Of a stretch of DNA of 41,531 bases, positions 30,563 to 39,229 are shown one piece after another (the first letter of the stretch is position 1; each line of letters begins with the position of its first letter). Origin of the DNA: CAZAGT01 sp964484515 (lineage in GTDB: Bacteria; Desulfobacterota; DSM-4660; Desulfatiglandales; HGW-15); the NCBI GenBank assembly GCA_964484515.1, contig CAZAGT010000005.1, positions 1 through 41,531 of the forward strand. The letters run 5' to 3'. Both the position numbers and the translations under genes were made by a program. The notes beneath the pieces were generated by a model that worked only from the letters and a program-made list of their open reading frames with translations, had not been told where the DNA came from and did not search any database.

Positions 30563-33061
30563 TTGAAACTCAGAAAACTGCACCCAGAACTCCTGAAGAG
30601 CAAGGTGGCCAGGCGAATTTTGACTCTTTTCGTCCTCTGCGCCCTTATCCCGATTTCATCTCTTGCGCTCATCACGTTTAGACAGGTCACGGAACAGCTT
30701 GAAACCCAATCCCGGAAGCGCCTGCATGAATCATGCAAGGCGCTTGGAGTCTCCATTTTCGAGCGCTTGACCTTCCTGGAGAATGAATTGAAGATCCTCG
30801 CCACCGTCATCGGCTCCAGTCCTGGAAGTTGTATGCCTCCGGCTGCCGACGGGCACTACCAAAACCTTGGCAAACGATTCAAGGGGCTCGGGGTTTATCG
30901 CGATTCGGCACCCGTGCAGCCCCTTTTGGGGATCCCACCGCAACCGATAGCGCTTTCGGAAGCGCAAGGACGCCATCTCCGAACCGGCAAAGCCCTGGTC
31001 TTGACATGCCCTGATGAAGATGGAGAAAACGGATATAGCATCCTCATGGTCCGAGCCCTTGATGTTTCCGATCTCGGCCGTGGTCTCCTCGTGGCCCAGA
31101 TCCATGCCCCCTATCTTTGGGGCCTTTCGGAATACAACACCCTTCCCAGTATGACCGAGCTTTGCATCTTAGACGAATCTGAAAATGTCATATTCTCAAC
31201 ACTCCCCGCGAAGGCGTCACTCGATCGAGCATTGAGATCTGAAACGAATCAGTCCACCTCGGGCTCATTTGATTTGAAATATGGGGACGATAAATACATC
31301 GCAAGCTTTAGATCGGTTCCACTGAAATTCAATTTTTTCGTTCCAGGCTGGAAGATCATTCTGACGCAAAGAAAGGAGTACATTTTCTCTTCCCTGGTTC
31401 ACTTTAAGACCATATTCCCCGCCATCATTCTCCTCTCTCTTTTTGTCGTATTTCTCCTGAGCCTCATCCAGATTCGAAAGACGATGATCCCGTTGGAGAA
31501 GCTGCGGGACGGAGCAAGACGAATCGGTTCAGGAGAATTCGATGCAGTGGTTCACGTGGAGAGCGATGACGAGTTTGAAGAAGTCGCTGAATCCTTCAAT
31601 ACGATGACGAAACAACTCGGGGACCAGTTTGCAGCCCTAAAAACGATGGCCGAGATCGATAGAGCGATCCTGTCTTCTCTAGACCGAAGGAAGATTGTCG
31701 AGACGGTGCTGTCCAGGGTACGAGCTTTTTTGCCTTGTGATTACGTCACATTCAGCCTGTTTGAGTTTGACTCCATCGCTAGCGGTCAAAACTATATAGG
31801 CAAAAAGACTCCCAACAGGCCGTACCTGGCCGAACCATTCCATCTCACCTCAGAGGAGAGAAAAGAACTCCCTAATGATCCGGACATTCAATTGGTTGAG
31901 ATGGAGTTGGCTCGGGCGCCATATCGTGGCCCTCTCGAAAACCAAGGGGCCAAATGGATCCTCGTCCTGCCCATCATGTTTGAACAAAGACTACTGGGAA
32001 TTATCGCCCTGGGATATCTCCAGAGGCCTCAACAGAGTCAGGAGGATGAACGGCGTGCCCGGCAGTTTGCCGATCAGGTAGCCGTTGCCATGGCCAATGC
32101 CCACCTGATCGAGGCGCGGGAACGCGCCGAGAGGGCCCTCCAACAGGTAAATGCTGAACTGGAACAACGAGTGAAAGACCGGACTTCCGAACTCACGTCG
32201 GCGAACGAGAACCTTCGGCGAGAGGTCAGGACACGAAAACGAACCGAGCTGCAATTGCAGGAGGCCAAGAATGTCGCGGAGATGGCCAATCGCATAAAGT
32301 CTGATTTTCTTGCCAACATGAGCCATGAGCTTCGGACTCCCCTGAACGCGATCATCGGCTTCAACGAGATGCTCGTAGACAAAAAACTCGGGGATTTGAC
32401 TGAGTTACAGTTAGATATGCTCAAGGATATGCTCGAAAGCAGCTACCATCTCCTCTCGCTTATCAATGACATTCTTGATTTGTCGAAAGTCGAGGCGGGC
32501 AAGCTGGAATTGTCCACGACGGAGACCAATCTGGAGGACCTCCTCTCCAGGAGCCTGGTGATCGTCAAAGAAAAGGCCGTAAAAGATAACATCAAACTGA
32601 ACATCGACGCCAAGAACCTGCCAGCCACGATAGAGGCTGACGAGCGGAAGCTCAAGCAGGTCATCTATAACCTCCTTTCGAACGCGTTGAAGTTCACCCC
32701 GGAAGGCGGTTCGGTGAGTTTAAAGGCCCGCAACCTGCTATTGGTCAACGGTCATTTCGAAACGCCGGAAGGAGAACGATTCGATTTGGAGGACATTAAA
32801 GAGGATCTAAAGGAAACTCAAAACACGAAATTCTTGATGATCTCAGTCGAGGATACGGGTATCGGCATCAAGTTGGAGGATCAGGCCCGTGTATTCAACC
32901 CCTTCGAGCAAGTAGAAAGCTCGATGAGCAGAAAATACCAGGGCACGGGATTGGGACTCCCTTTGACAAAAAAACTCATCGAATTGCATGGTGGGCGCAT
33001 CTGGTTGGAAAGTCCGGGTGAGGGCAGAGGGAGCACATTCACATTCGTCATACCGACTTGA
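30563..33061 (+). CDS. Membrane sensor histidine kinase (dCache-like/HAMP/GAF/HisKA/HATPase)
   Basis: An 832-residue kinase. Helix at about 18-38, extracytoplasmic sensor 40-275, second helix near 285-305, HAMP 305-360, GAF about 375-530, coiled coil 530-580, HisKA with His588 in NMSHELRTPLNAI, and a complete HATPase domain: N-box in KQVIYNLLSNALKFT, G1 DTGIGI, G2 GTGLGLPL. The sensor half resembles the HD-GYP protein next door, whereas output differs. No response regulator gene lies near, apart from the truncated one at 26202. The start is uncertain: TTG 30563 has no ribosome site, but no nearby ATG agrees with the family N-terminus. It is transcribed divergently from the pseudopilin gene. 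Confidence 0.9.
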   Translation: MKLRKLHPELLKSKVARRILTLFVLCALIPISSLALITFRQVTEQLETQSRKRLHESCKALGVSIFERLTFLENELKILATVIGSSPGSCMPPAADGHYQNLGKRFKGLGVYRDSAPVQPLLGIPPQPIALSEAQGRHLRTGKALVLTCPDEDGENGYSILMVRALDVSDLGRGLLVAQIHAPYLWGLSEYNTLPSMTELCILDESENVIFSTLPAKASLDRALRSETNQSTSGSFDLKYGDDKYIASFRSVPLKFNFFVPGWKIILTQRKEYIFSSLVHFKTIFPAIILLSLFVVFLLSLIQIRKTMIPLEKLRDGARRIGSGEFDAVVHVESDDEFEEVAESFNTMTKQLGDQFAALKTMAEIDRAILSSLDRRKIVETVLSRVRAFLPCDYVTFSLFEFDSIASGQNYIGKKTPNRPYLAEPFHLTSEERKELPNDPDIQLVEMELARAPYRGPLENQGAKWILVLPIMFEQRLLGIIALGYLQRPQQSQEDERRARQFADQVAVAMANAHLIEARERAERALQQVNAELEQRVKDRTSELTSANENLRREVRTRKRTELQLQEAKNVAEMANRIKSDFLANMSHELRTPLNAIIGFNEMLVDKKLGDLTELQLDMLKDMLESSYHLLSLINDILDLSKVEAGKLELSTTETNLEDLLSRSLVIVKEKAVKDNIKLNIDAKNLPATIEADERKLKQVIYNLLSNALKFTPEGGSVSLKARNLLLVNGHFETPEGERFDLEDIKEDLKETQNTKFLMISVEDTGIGIKLEDQARVFNPFEQVESSMSRKYQGTGLGLPLTKKLIELHGGRIWLESPGEGRGSTFTFVIPT

Positions 33062-33350
33062 CTGCGAAAAAACAGAGGCCCAGGCCATCCTGAGGGCCCC
33101 TTCACGGCGGATATCTTCCAACACCTCAAAGCGGAGCCAGACCGACACCCTCACAGACATCAAAATCCGTGTGGGCACCTTCGGAAACGAATTGTTATCC
33201 AGGCGTATCCTGGATAAGATCAAGAAGCATTACTCTCAACCGGGCGAAGACGCTCGATCCGAAGGGTATGGTAACAAGAGAATCTGTCTCTGCTTTTCCT
33301 CGAACCTCGTGCCTCAGACCTCGATCCTGAAACTTCATGCTCCCTTTCCT

Positions 33351-34346
33351 TCATTCCGCTTCAAGGAGCCGGTCAAAGGCCTGGGTAATCGTCGCCACCT
33401 CCTCCTTGCCCAACCGCAGATCGCCGGCCGCCACATTGGACTCAGCCTGTTCGGCATTGCGCGCTCCCACAATCGCGGCGGTGATGCCGGGCTGTGCGAG
33501 ACACCAGGCCACAGCGACCTGTCCCAGGGTGGCATCGTGGCTATCCGCGATCGGTGCGACAACCCTCGCAAGCACCTCGTTCACCGACTCCAGCTTCTCG
33601 CCTTTGAACCAGGGATTGCCTTCGCGGATGTCCCCATCACCAAACGTATGACCCGGCTTGATCTTTCCCGTGAGAAGCCCCTGATACATGGGACTGTAAC
33701 AGATCACCCCAATGCCCTGTTCCCTGCAAAAAGGCATGATCTCCTTCTCGATGTCCCTTGAAAGCAGGCTGTAGGGGGGCTGAAGGCTTGTCAGTGGCGC
33801 CACGGCCGTGCAGCGCTCCATCAGCGGTTTGTCGAAGTTACAGACGCCAAAGGCGCGGATCTTACCCCGATCACGTAATTCCAGTAAGGCCTCCATCATC
33901 TCCTCTTCCGGCGCCGTGAAATCAGGCCAGTGGCACTGGTAGAGGTCAATCACATCGACCCCGAGGCGTTTCAGACTTCGATCACACTCCTCGAGGATGG
34001 AGTGCTTGCGCCCATTCTTGAATACCTTGAAACGCCTCCCTTGGAGATCTTCTGTCTCGAAACGCAGCTCCCCTTCCTCAAGGTCCCAGCGGAGGCCGAA
34101 TTTCGTGGCGATGACGACATCGTTGCGCCGCCCCTTGATCGCCTTTCCAACCAGTTCTTCACTGAGACCAAAGCCGTACATAGGCGCCGTGTCGAGGGCG
34201 TTGATCCCGCGATCCAGAGACGCCCGAATAGCCGCCTCCGGCTCGTTTCCCGTCACCCCGCCCCACTTCCATCCACCAAGGGCCCACGTCCCCAGGATAA
34301 CGCGACTGACCTCCAGCTCTGACTTTCCCAGCTGCACGTATTCCAT
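33351..34346 (-). CDS. Aldo/keto reductase
   Basis: A 331-residue AKR-family enzyme. The catalytic tetrad is visible: Asp52 and Tyr57 in ALDTAPMYG, Lys82 in VIATKFG and His139 in YQCHWPD. The C-terminal part has AIVGARNAEQAE, typical for the cofactor-binding loop. It would reduce aldehydes or oxidise sugars with NAD(P)H in the cytoplasm; it resembles the group including IolS- and YajO-like enzymes. ATG 34346 is preceded by GGAGGGAGG. It is a single gene; the 289 bp downstream toward the kinase gene show no clear terminator. Substrate is not inferable. Confidence 0.88.
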   Translation of the reverse strand: MEYVQLGKSELEVSRVILGTWALGGWKWGGVTGNEPEAAIRASLDRGINALDTAPMYGFGLSEELVGKAIKGRRNDVVIATKFGLRWDLEEGELRFETEDLQGRRFKVFKNGRKHSILEECDRSLKRLGVDVIDLYQCHWPDFTAPEEEMMEALLELRDRGKIRAFGVCNFDKPLMERCTAVAPLTSLQPPYSLLSRDIEKEIMPFCREQGIGVICYSPMYQGLLTGKIKPGHTFGDGDIREGNPWFKGEKLESVNEVLARVVAPIADSHDATLGQVAVAWCLAQPGITAAIVGARNAEQAESNVAAGDLRLGKEEVATITQAFDRLLEAE

Positions 34347-34688
34347 ACTATACCTCCCTCCTTTCCTCCATTCGCTGCCGGCAGACTCAGCGTCGCCTCC
34401 CCTGTCAGACCGCTTGAGGGCTCACACGCCTTTTCACGAACGGCGCTAAGAGTACGCCATATTCCGCGGTCGGGCAACAGAATCATGATCCCCCCACCAG
34501 ACACCTCTTCCTCCGCCTCCTCAGATCCACGAAAACGGCCCTTACGGCTTTTATCACTACAATAATGTAAACTATTATAATTAAAGTTACATAAATGTAT
34601 ATCTAGAAATTTGCAAATTGCGCCCTTTTTCAAAATCAAAAGAAATGATTCCAGGATGTTAGGTGAGATCTCGCGTTCATGCTGATTT
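34347..34688. other. Divergent region between AKR and glnB promoters
   Basis: A long minus-strand frame (34253-34774) overlaps the AKR gene and the sigma-54 promoter and is not credible as a gene. The part 34560-34660 is A/T-rich, suitable for NtrC-type activator binding and DNA bending, but I see no good match to the NtrC consensus. Confidence 0.4.
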
Positions 34689-34703
34689 TGGCACAGCGCT
34701 TGC
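34689..34703 (+). promoter_or_regulatory. Sigma-54 (RpoN) promoter of the glnB-amtB operon
   Basis: TGGCACAGCGCTTGC matches TGGCAC(G)-N5-TTGC, with the -24 GG and -12 GC at exact spacing. The transcript would start near 34715. Sigma-54 control is the expected mode for P-II/AmtB genes under nitrogen limitation. Confidence 0.8.
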
Positions 34704-34760
34704 CCTAGTGAACCGCTCATTGATTCACGAAGGACAACAAAATCAGAGGGAGGAAGATAG

Positions 34761-34856
34761 ATGCATACACGCACCAGGAACAGGGCTTCTGCGAAGCCGG
34801 AGGTTCTTCGACAGGACTTGAATCGGACATCTCACGGAAAGGAGGTCGCATCATGA
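34761..34856 (+). CDS. 31-residue leader ORF overlapping glnB
   Basis: It begins ATG 34761 after a strong ribosome site (AGAGGGAGGA, 34746-34755) and ends in TGA whose first bases overlap the glnB ATG (ATGA). The translation, starting MHTRTRNRAS, is rich in Arg, Lys and Ser and has no recognised domain. Its position 46 nt after the predicted sigma-54 start and the 4-nt overlap indicate translational coupling to the P-II gene. Whether the peptide itself has a role, or it only times translation, is unknown. The glnB gene also has its own AAGGAGG site inside this ORF. Confidence 0.55.
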   Translation: MHTRTRNRASAKPEVLRQDLNRTSHGKEVAS

Positions 34857-35191
34857 AGAAGATCGAGGCGATCATCAAACCGTTCAAACTGGATGAAGTC
34901 AAGGAGGCCTTAAGCGGCCTCGGTGTGAAGGGCATGACCGTTACCGAAGTCAAGGGTTTCGGCCGGCAGCGAGGGCACAAGGAGACCTACCGCGGTGCCG
35001 AGTACCAGGTCGATTTCGTACCAAAGATCAAACTTGAAGTGGTCCTGGAGGCCTCCTTGGCCGCTGAGGCCGTCAAGACGATCCAAGAAAGGGCCAAGAC
35101 AGGCCAGATCGGGGACGGCAAGATCTTCATGCTGCCGGTGGAGGAGTCGATTCGAATCCGGACCGGCGAGACGGGCAAGGACGCCATTTAG
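34853..35191 (+). CDS. glnB: Nitrogen regulatory protein P-II
   Basis: A 112-residue P-II protein, full length. The N-terminus MKKIEAIIKPFKLDEVKEAL, the T-loop with uridylylation site Tyr51 (YRGAEYQVDF), and the ATP-binding GDGKIFMLPVE and RIRTGETG motifs are all intact. P-II trimers sense ATP/ADP and 2-oxoglutarate and control glutamine synthetase or AmtB. Being directly upstream of amtB (18-nt gap) it could equally be called glnK. The sigma-54 promoter and leader ORF precede it; ribosome site AAGGAGG overlaps the leader ORF. Confidence 0.95.
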   Translation: MKKIEAIIKPFKLDEVKEALSGLGVKGMTVTEVKGFGRQRGHKETYRGAEYQVDFVPKIKLEVVLEASLAAEAVKTIQERAKTGQIGDGKIFMLPVEESIRIRTGETGKDAI

Positions 35192-35209
35192 AAAGGGAGG
35201 TACACGCAG

Positions 35210-36541
35210 ATGAAAGCGACTCTTCTATGCGCGCTCAGCGCGTTGATTGTGGTCAGTCGGGCTTGGGCCGGCGACGAGCCGCCCTCGGTCACCGGCAATA
35301 AGGAGGCCATCGACCTGGTGCAGTCCCATTTGGACTATGTCTGGACTTTGGTGGCGGCGGTTCTCGTGTTTTTCATGCAGGCCGGGTTCGCCATGGTGGA
35401 GGCCGGGTTCACCCGCGCCAAGAACGCCATTAACATCATGATGAAGAACCTGATGGATTTTTCGATGGGCTCGCTTTCTTACTGGGCCCTGGGCTTCGGC
35501 CTCATGTTTGGGGTGTCGAAGTCGGGCTGGATCGGGACGTCCGGCTTTTTTCTGAGCGATTTCCACGCCGGAGGCGACCCTTGGGTCCTGGCCTTTTGGA
35601 TGTTTCAGGTGGTCTTCGCCGCCACGGCCGCGACCATCGTCTCCGGCGCCATGGCCGAGCGGACTAAGTTTTCAGGCTACCTCCTTTACAGCATCTTTAT
35701 CAGCGGACTGATCTATCCCATCTTCGGCAGTTGGGCCTGGGGCGGCCTCTACAAAGGAGGCGGGTGGCTGGAAAACTTGGGCTTCATCGACTTTGCAGGC
35801 TCCACCGTGGTCCATTCGGTCGGCGGCTGGGCCGCCCTGGCCGGGGCCATCGTCCTGGGGCCACGCCTCGGGAAGTACACCAAGGAAGGCGGCATTCGCC
35901 CGATCCTCGGCCACAACCTGCCCTTGGCCGCTTTGGGGGTCTTCATTCTCTGGATGGGGTGGTTCGGGTTCAACCCCGGCTCCACGACCGCGGGAAATAA
36001 AGACATTGCCATGATCTTTGTCAACACCAACCTGGCCGCCGCCGCCGGGGCGGTGCTCGCCATGTTGACCTCCTGGATCAAATTCGGCAAACCTGAAGTG
36101 GGCATGAGCCTCAACGGCGCCCTAGCGGGGCTGGTCGCCATCACAAGTCCTTGTGCCTCAGTCTCGCCCCTCAGTTCCGTCATCATCGGCGCAATCGCCG
36201 GCATCATCGTCGTCCTCTCGGTCCTCTTCTTTGACCGCATCAAGGTCGACGACCCCGTCGGCGCTATCTCGGTCCACGGCGTCAACGGTGCCTGGGGCAC
36301 CCTGGCGGCCGGCATTTTTAACATGGGCGGGACATCGGCCAAGATCATCGGTGTCCAGCTCCTCGGGATCGGGACGGCCTTTGTCTGGACGTTCACCACG
36401 GCCTTTCTCCTGTTCAAGCTCATCGACGTGACAATCGGTCTTCGGGTTACGGCCCAAGAGGAGGCCGAGGGATTGGACTATGGTGAACACGGAGGCAACG
36501 CCTACCCGGATTTTGCTGTCTCAGCCTACGCCCAGCAGTAA
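35210..36541 (+). CDS. amtB: Ammonium transporter
   Basis: A 443-residue Amt/Rh-family channel. A cleaved signal peptide (to about residue 21, SRAWAGDE) precedes 11 membrane helices. The twin pore histidines are in STVVHSVGGWAAL and SVHGVNGAWG; the DxxKxxxN-type mouth and FGFNPGST motif are present. It would conduct ammonium into the cytoplasm and be plugged by the P-II protein encoded upstream. The C-terminal tail is short and contains the GLRVTAQEEAEGLDYGEHG motif that binds P-II. It is the last gene of the sigma-54 operon; the 89 bp to the convergent regulator gene have no clear terminator. Confidence 0.96.
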   Translation: MKATLLCALSALIVVSRAWAGDEPPSVTGNKEAIDLVQSHLDYVWTLVAAVLVFFMQAGFAMVEAGFTRAKNAINIMMKNLMDFSMGSLSYWALGFGLMFGVSKSGWIGTSGFFLSDFHAGGDPWVLAFWMFQVVFAATAATIVSGAMAERTKFSGYLLYSIFISGLIYPIFGSWAWGGLYKGGGWLENLGFIDFAGSTVVHSVGGWAALAGAIVLGPRLGKYTKEGGIRPILGHNLPLAALGVFILWMGWFGFNPGSTTAGNKDIAMIFVNTNLAAAAGAVLAMLTSWIKFGKPEVGMSLNGALAGLVAITSPCASVSPLSSVIIGAIAGIIVVLSVLFFDRIKVDDPVGAISVHGVNGAWGTLAAGIFNMGGTSAKIIGVQLLGIGTAFVWTFTTAFLLFKLIDVTIGLRVTAQEEAEGLDYGEHGGNAYPDFAVSAYAQQ

Positions 36542-36630
36542 ACCGGAGAGCGGCTTGCGGCCCACTCTCACTCTTCGGATATGCAGGTTGATCGGAGGTC
36601 TTTTCGGCCAGCCTTGCCGCCTAGGAGTTC

Positions 36631-37749
36631 TCAAACCTCTGCGATGACGTCACCGGTTTGCGAGGAGTCATAACCGGGAAGGCTTGCGAGTTCCTCTCGT
36701 AGACGATTTGTTTGCAGGGTATCCAGGATGATTCTGATGGCGGGGTGATCCATGAGGTCACAAGGGATGACCAGGTCGCAACGGGCCGCCTCGAGCGGAA
36801 CGAATCCCAGACCGAAGGGAGCGGCCACGGCCCTGAGGCCCAAGGCCGCGTCGGCCGAACGATCGGCCACCATCTGAGCCCCTTCGAGATGGCTCGATAC
36901 GAGATTCGCGTAACCGGCTATGTGCTCAGGTGATACCCCGGCGCGGTCCAGATAATCATCCAAGAGGGTCCGCAGGGCCGCGCCGGGCTCACGATTGACG
37001 AGGCGCACGCCTGCTTGGGCCAGATCGGCTGCGGTTCTGATCGCCAAGGGGTTATCAGGAGCGACCATCAAACCCTCCTCAACCCGGGAAAACCCTACGA
37101 GGAGCGCCTTCGACCCCAGGAGCATCCGCTTTGCCAACCGGACGTTCGATTCCATGGTCCCGGTGTTGTGCAGGTGGGTTCCGGCAAGATGAGCACGGCC
37201 TGCCGCCAGCAGCTCCAAGGCACGGTGACTTGATGCAAACCGCCAGTGGACACTGATCTCCGGGGCGTTGCGTAAGACGTGTTCCCTCAAGATCGAGAAG
37301 GCCGGGTCACAACCCAACAGAAAAACCGACCTTTCAGGGACTTCCTCCGAGCAAAGCAAACGCACCCTGGACCCGTTCGGCTCGAGCAGGCCTTGCGCCG
37401 CCTGGAAACCGTCATTCAGGGCGTGCTTGCCCGCCAGGGAATAGGCGGTAAGGCGTCCCCTCACCTTGGCCACCGCGACGCGGGGGCTGTCCTCGTTCGG
37501 TTTGTCGGAGACCGTGACCGGCTGTGCCTCCTCGGAGGTGTGTTCGGAGAAAAGATCCTCCACCTTGCACCCCAAATGCCTTGCCAACTTCAGCGCTACC
37601 GCCGTATTGGGCAGATACCTCCCCGACTCGATGTCGTAGATGGCCTGCCGCCTTACGCCCACCCATTCCGCCAGTTGGCCTTGCGTCAGCCCCCTTGACT
37701 GCCGCATCGATTTGAGGTGACACACCAAGGGTTCGGACCGTCTCTTCAT
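36631..37749 (-). CDS. XRE-type regulator with periplasmic-binding-like domain (molybdate/tungstate?)
   Basis: A 372-residue protein fusing an N-terminal XRE helix-turn-helix (about residues 10-65: RQSRGLTQGQLAEWVGVRRQ core, ESGRYLPNTAVALKLA) to a PBP-like domain (about 115-340: VFLLGCDPAFSILREHV, AGTHLHNTG, LVNREPGAALRTLLDDYL, DAALGLRAVAAPFGLGFVPL). This PBP-like domain is usual in regulators and MoeA-type proteins that sense molybdate or pterin-derived ligands. It lies downstream of modABC on the same strand. ATG 37749 follows GGAGAGAG and overlaps the stop of the ORF before it (ATGA), so the two are translationally coupled. Likely it represses or activates the transporter in response to Mo or W; ligand unproven. 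Confidence 0.85.
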   Translation of the reverse strand: MKRRSEPLVCHLKSMRQSRGLTQGQLAEWVGVRRQAIYDIESGRYLPNTAVALKLARHLGCKVEDLFSEHTSEEAQPVTVSDKPNEDSPRVAVAKVRGRLTAYSLAGKHALNDGFQAAQGLLEPNGSRVRLLCSEEVPERSVFLLGCDPAFSILREHVLRNAPEISVHWRFASSHRALELLAAGRAHLAGTHLHNTGTMESNVRLAKRMLLGSKALLVGFSRVEEGLMVAPDNPLAIRTAADLAQAGVRLVNREPGAALRTLLDDYLDRAGVSPEHIAGYANLVSSHLEGAQMVADRSADAALGLRAVAAPFGLGFVPLEAARCDLVIPCDLMDHPAIRIILDTLQTNRLREELASLPGYDSSQTGDVIAEV

Positions 37750-38018
37750 GGCATCTCTCTCCACACCGATCCTTCCGCGTAAATAAACTGTCGCAAAGCC
37801 CGCTGCTCGGAGGATGATCCAAAACCGCTCATCTGCTGTTCGACAGGCCGTTCGGCAGGCTCACGGTCCTGAGCTGAGTCGAAGGACTCACGGCCTGAGC
37901 GACGCCGAAGGGATGATCTATCTTCATCGCTCGTCACTGGGGAGTCGTCAAGGCGCAAACGGTGGAAGGCCGTGACGGCGGGCAACAGCACCAGGCTCCA
38001 AAGGGATTTGCGCTGCAT
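37746..38018 (-). CDS. Hypothetical 90-residue exported or decayed protein before the regulator
   Basis: ATG 38018 has a very good ribosome site (AAAGGAGGAG). The first 17 residues (MQRKSLWSLVLLPAVTA) look like a signal peptide. After about residue 30 the frame passes through the dispersed repeat at 37838-37912, giving a Ser/Arg/Glu-rich tail. Its TGA overlaps the regulator's ATG in an ATGA, which favours real translation. It may be a remnant of a larger exported protein interrupted by the repeat, or a short coupling ORF. No family is recognised. Confidence 0.4.
   Translation of the reverse strand: MQRKSLWSLVLLPAVTAFHRLRLDDSPVTSDEDRSSLRRRSGRESFDSAQDREPAERPVEQQMSGFGSSSEQRALRQFIYAEGSVWREMP
37838..37912. 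repeat. Dispersed GTTCGACAGG/CTCACGG-type repeat
   Basis: It holds GTTCGACAGGC, GGCAGGCTCACGG, CCTGAGC and CGCCGAAGGG modules. The same modules, in the opposite orientation, are nested in foldback copy A at 17922-17960. The element can form several small hairpins and lies within the 90-residue frame. Confidence 0.7.
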
Positions 38019-38082
38019 GCTTCTCCTCCTTTTATGCTCCCAGTCAGGGTATCATATTGGGTCTTTGAAACACCTCCACGGA

Positions 38083-38118
38083 CGAAACACGTTTCGACGA
38101 ATTTCAAAAGACGAAACG
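38083..38118. promoter_or_regulatory. CGAAAC/GTTTCG repeat cluster, possible operator
   Basis: CGAAAC-AC-GTTTCG (38083-38096) is a 6-2-6 inverted repeat, with a third half-site CGAAACG at 38112-38118. It lies between the modC stop and the 90-residue ORF, where an autoregulatory site for the XRE-type regulator would be expected. No copy is visible upstream of modA, so specificity is uncertain. Confidence 0.35.
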
Positions 38119-38137
38119 GTGCCCCCGGCATGTCGCT

Positions 38138-39226
38138 CTATTCTTCTTCCTGCTCGAAGACGCCGCGTGAGACGGCAACGCTCTTGACCAAGGCATAGAC
38201 CGGCTTTCCGGGCCTGAGGTCGAGATCCCCCTTGGCCCGCACCGTAATCCTGGCCAACAGCGGGACTCCGATGTTCAAACGCACATCCACCAAAGGGCCG
38301 CGATGCGCAAGTATCGTTTCGACTGTTCCCGGAAGGATGTTTTGAATGGTGGTTCGGCATGGCTCGACCAAGGCGATGCCCACATCACCGGCTTCAATGC
38401 GGACGCGCGTTTGCGCCCCTTTGGGGAGATCAAAGTGCGGGACCTTCAGCATGCCGCCGGGAAAGCGAAGATGCGTCAATCCATTGAGATGATTCTCGAC
38501 CACCGTCCTGATCACCGCCCCATAGTTTGAAACGCCGGTCACCCCTTGGAGGTCGATCCGGCTCATGAGGTCTTCGATCCTGCCTGCAGCCACGACCCGA
38601 CCCGATTCCATCACCAGGATGCTGTCGGCCAGGTTGAGGATTTCGTTCAAAGAGTGGCTGACGTAGAAGATTGGAATCGACAGCTCCTTGGACATCCGTG
38701 CAATAAAGGGCAGTACTTCCGACTTGCGCGCCCTGTCGAGGGAGGCAAGCGGCTCGTCCATGAGCAGCAATGAAGGACTGGCCAGCAGTGCCCGGCCGAT
38801 GGCGATCCGTTGTTTCTCTCCGCCGGAAAGCTTGGCCGGCCGGCGGCTGAGCAGTTGCCCGATACCCAGGAGTTCGACGACCTGATCGAATTTCAGATAG
38901 CGTTCCGAAGGCGGGGTAAGCCGCATGCCGTACGTCAGGTTGGAGCGGACCGAGAGGTGAGGAAACAGGCGGCCGTCTTGGAAGATATAGCCGATCCGGC
39001 GCCTTTCGGGTCGGACGTCAATCCCTCTGGCCGAATCGAAGAGCCGCTGCCCGTTCACGAGGATGTGCCCTTTGTCAGGGCGAACAAGCCCGGCGATCAT
39101 GTTGACAAACGACGTCTTCCCGGCGCCGGAGCGCCCGAATAAGGCTGTGATCCCCACCTCTTCCGAACGAAACGCCGTATCGACAAAAAAATCGCCCTGT
39201 CTCTTTTCGACCCGCACATCGAACAT
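38138..39226 (-). CDS. modC: Molybdate/tungstate ABC transporter ATP-binding protein
   Basis: A 362-residue ABC ATPase: Walker A GRSGAGKTS (31-39), signature LSGGEKQR (132-139), Walker B LLLMDEP (152-158), and His in YVSHS. The C-terminal part (about 290-357, containing NILPGTVETI, VDVRLNIG and LLARIT) is the Mop molybdate-binding domain that marks ModC. It energises import through ModB from ModA. It starts 3 nt after the modB stop. The last gene of modABC on the minus strand. Confidence 0.95.
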   Translation of the reverse strand: MFDVRVEKRQGDFFVDTAFRSEEVGITALFGRSGAGKTSFVNMIAGLVRPDKGHILVNGQRLFDSARGIDVRPERRRIGYIFQDGRLFPHLSVRSNLTYGMRLTPPSERYLKFDQVVELLGIGQLLSRRPAKLSGGEKQRIAIGRALLASPSLLLMDEPLASLDRARKSEVLPFIARMSKELSIPIFYVSHSLNEILNLADSILVMESGRVVAAGRIEDLMSRIDLQGVTGVSNYGAVIRTVVENHLNGLTHLRFPGGMLKVPHFDLPKGAQTRVRIEAGDVGIALVEPCRTTIQNILPGTVETILAHRGPLVDVRLNIGVPLLARITVRAKGDLDLRPGKPVYALVKSVAVSRGVFEQEEE

Positions 39227-39229
39227 GGG

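Noticed and set aside
32988..33761. 257-codon plus-strand frame
   Set aside because: It overlaps the kinase C-terminus and runs antisense to the aldo/keto reductase.
34253..34774. 173-codon minus-strand frame
   Set aside because: It overlaps the AKR start and the sigma-54 promoter and has no recognisable content.
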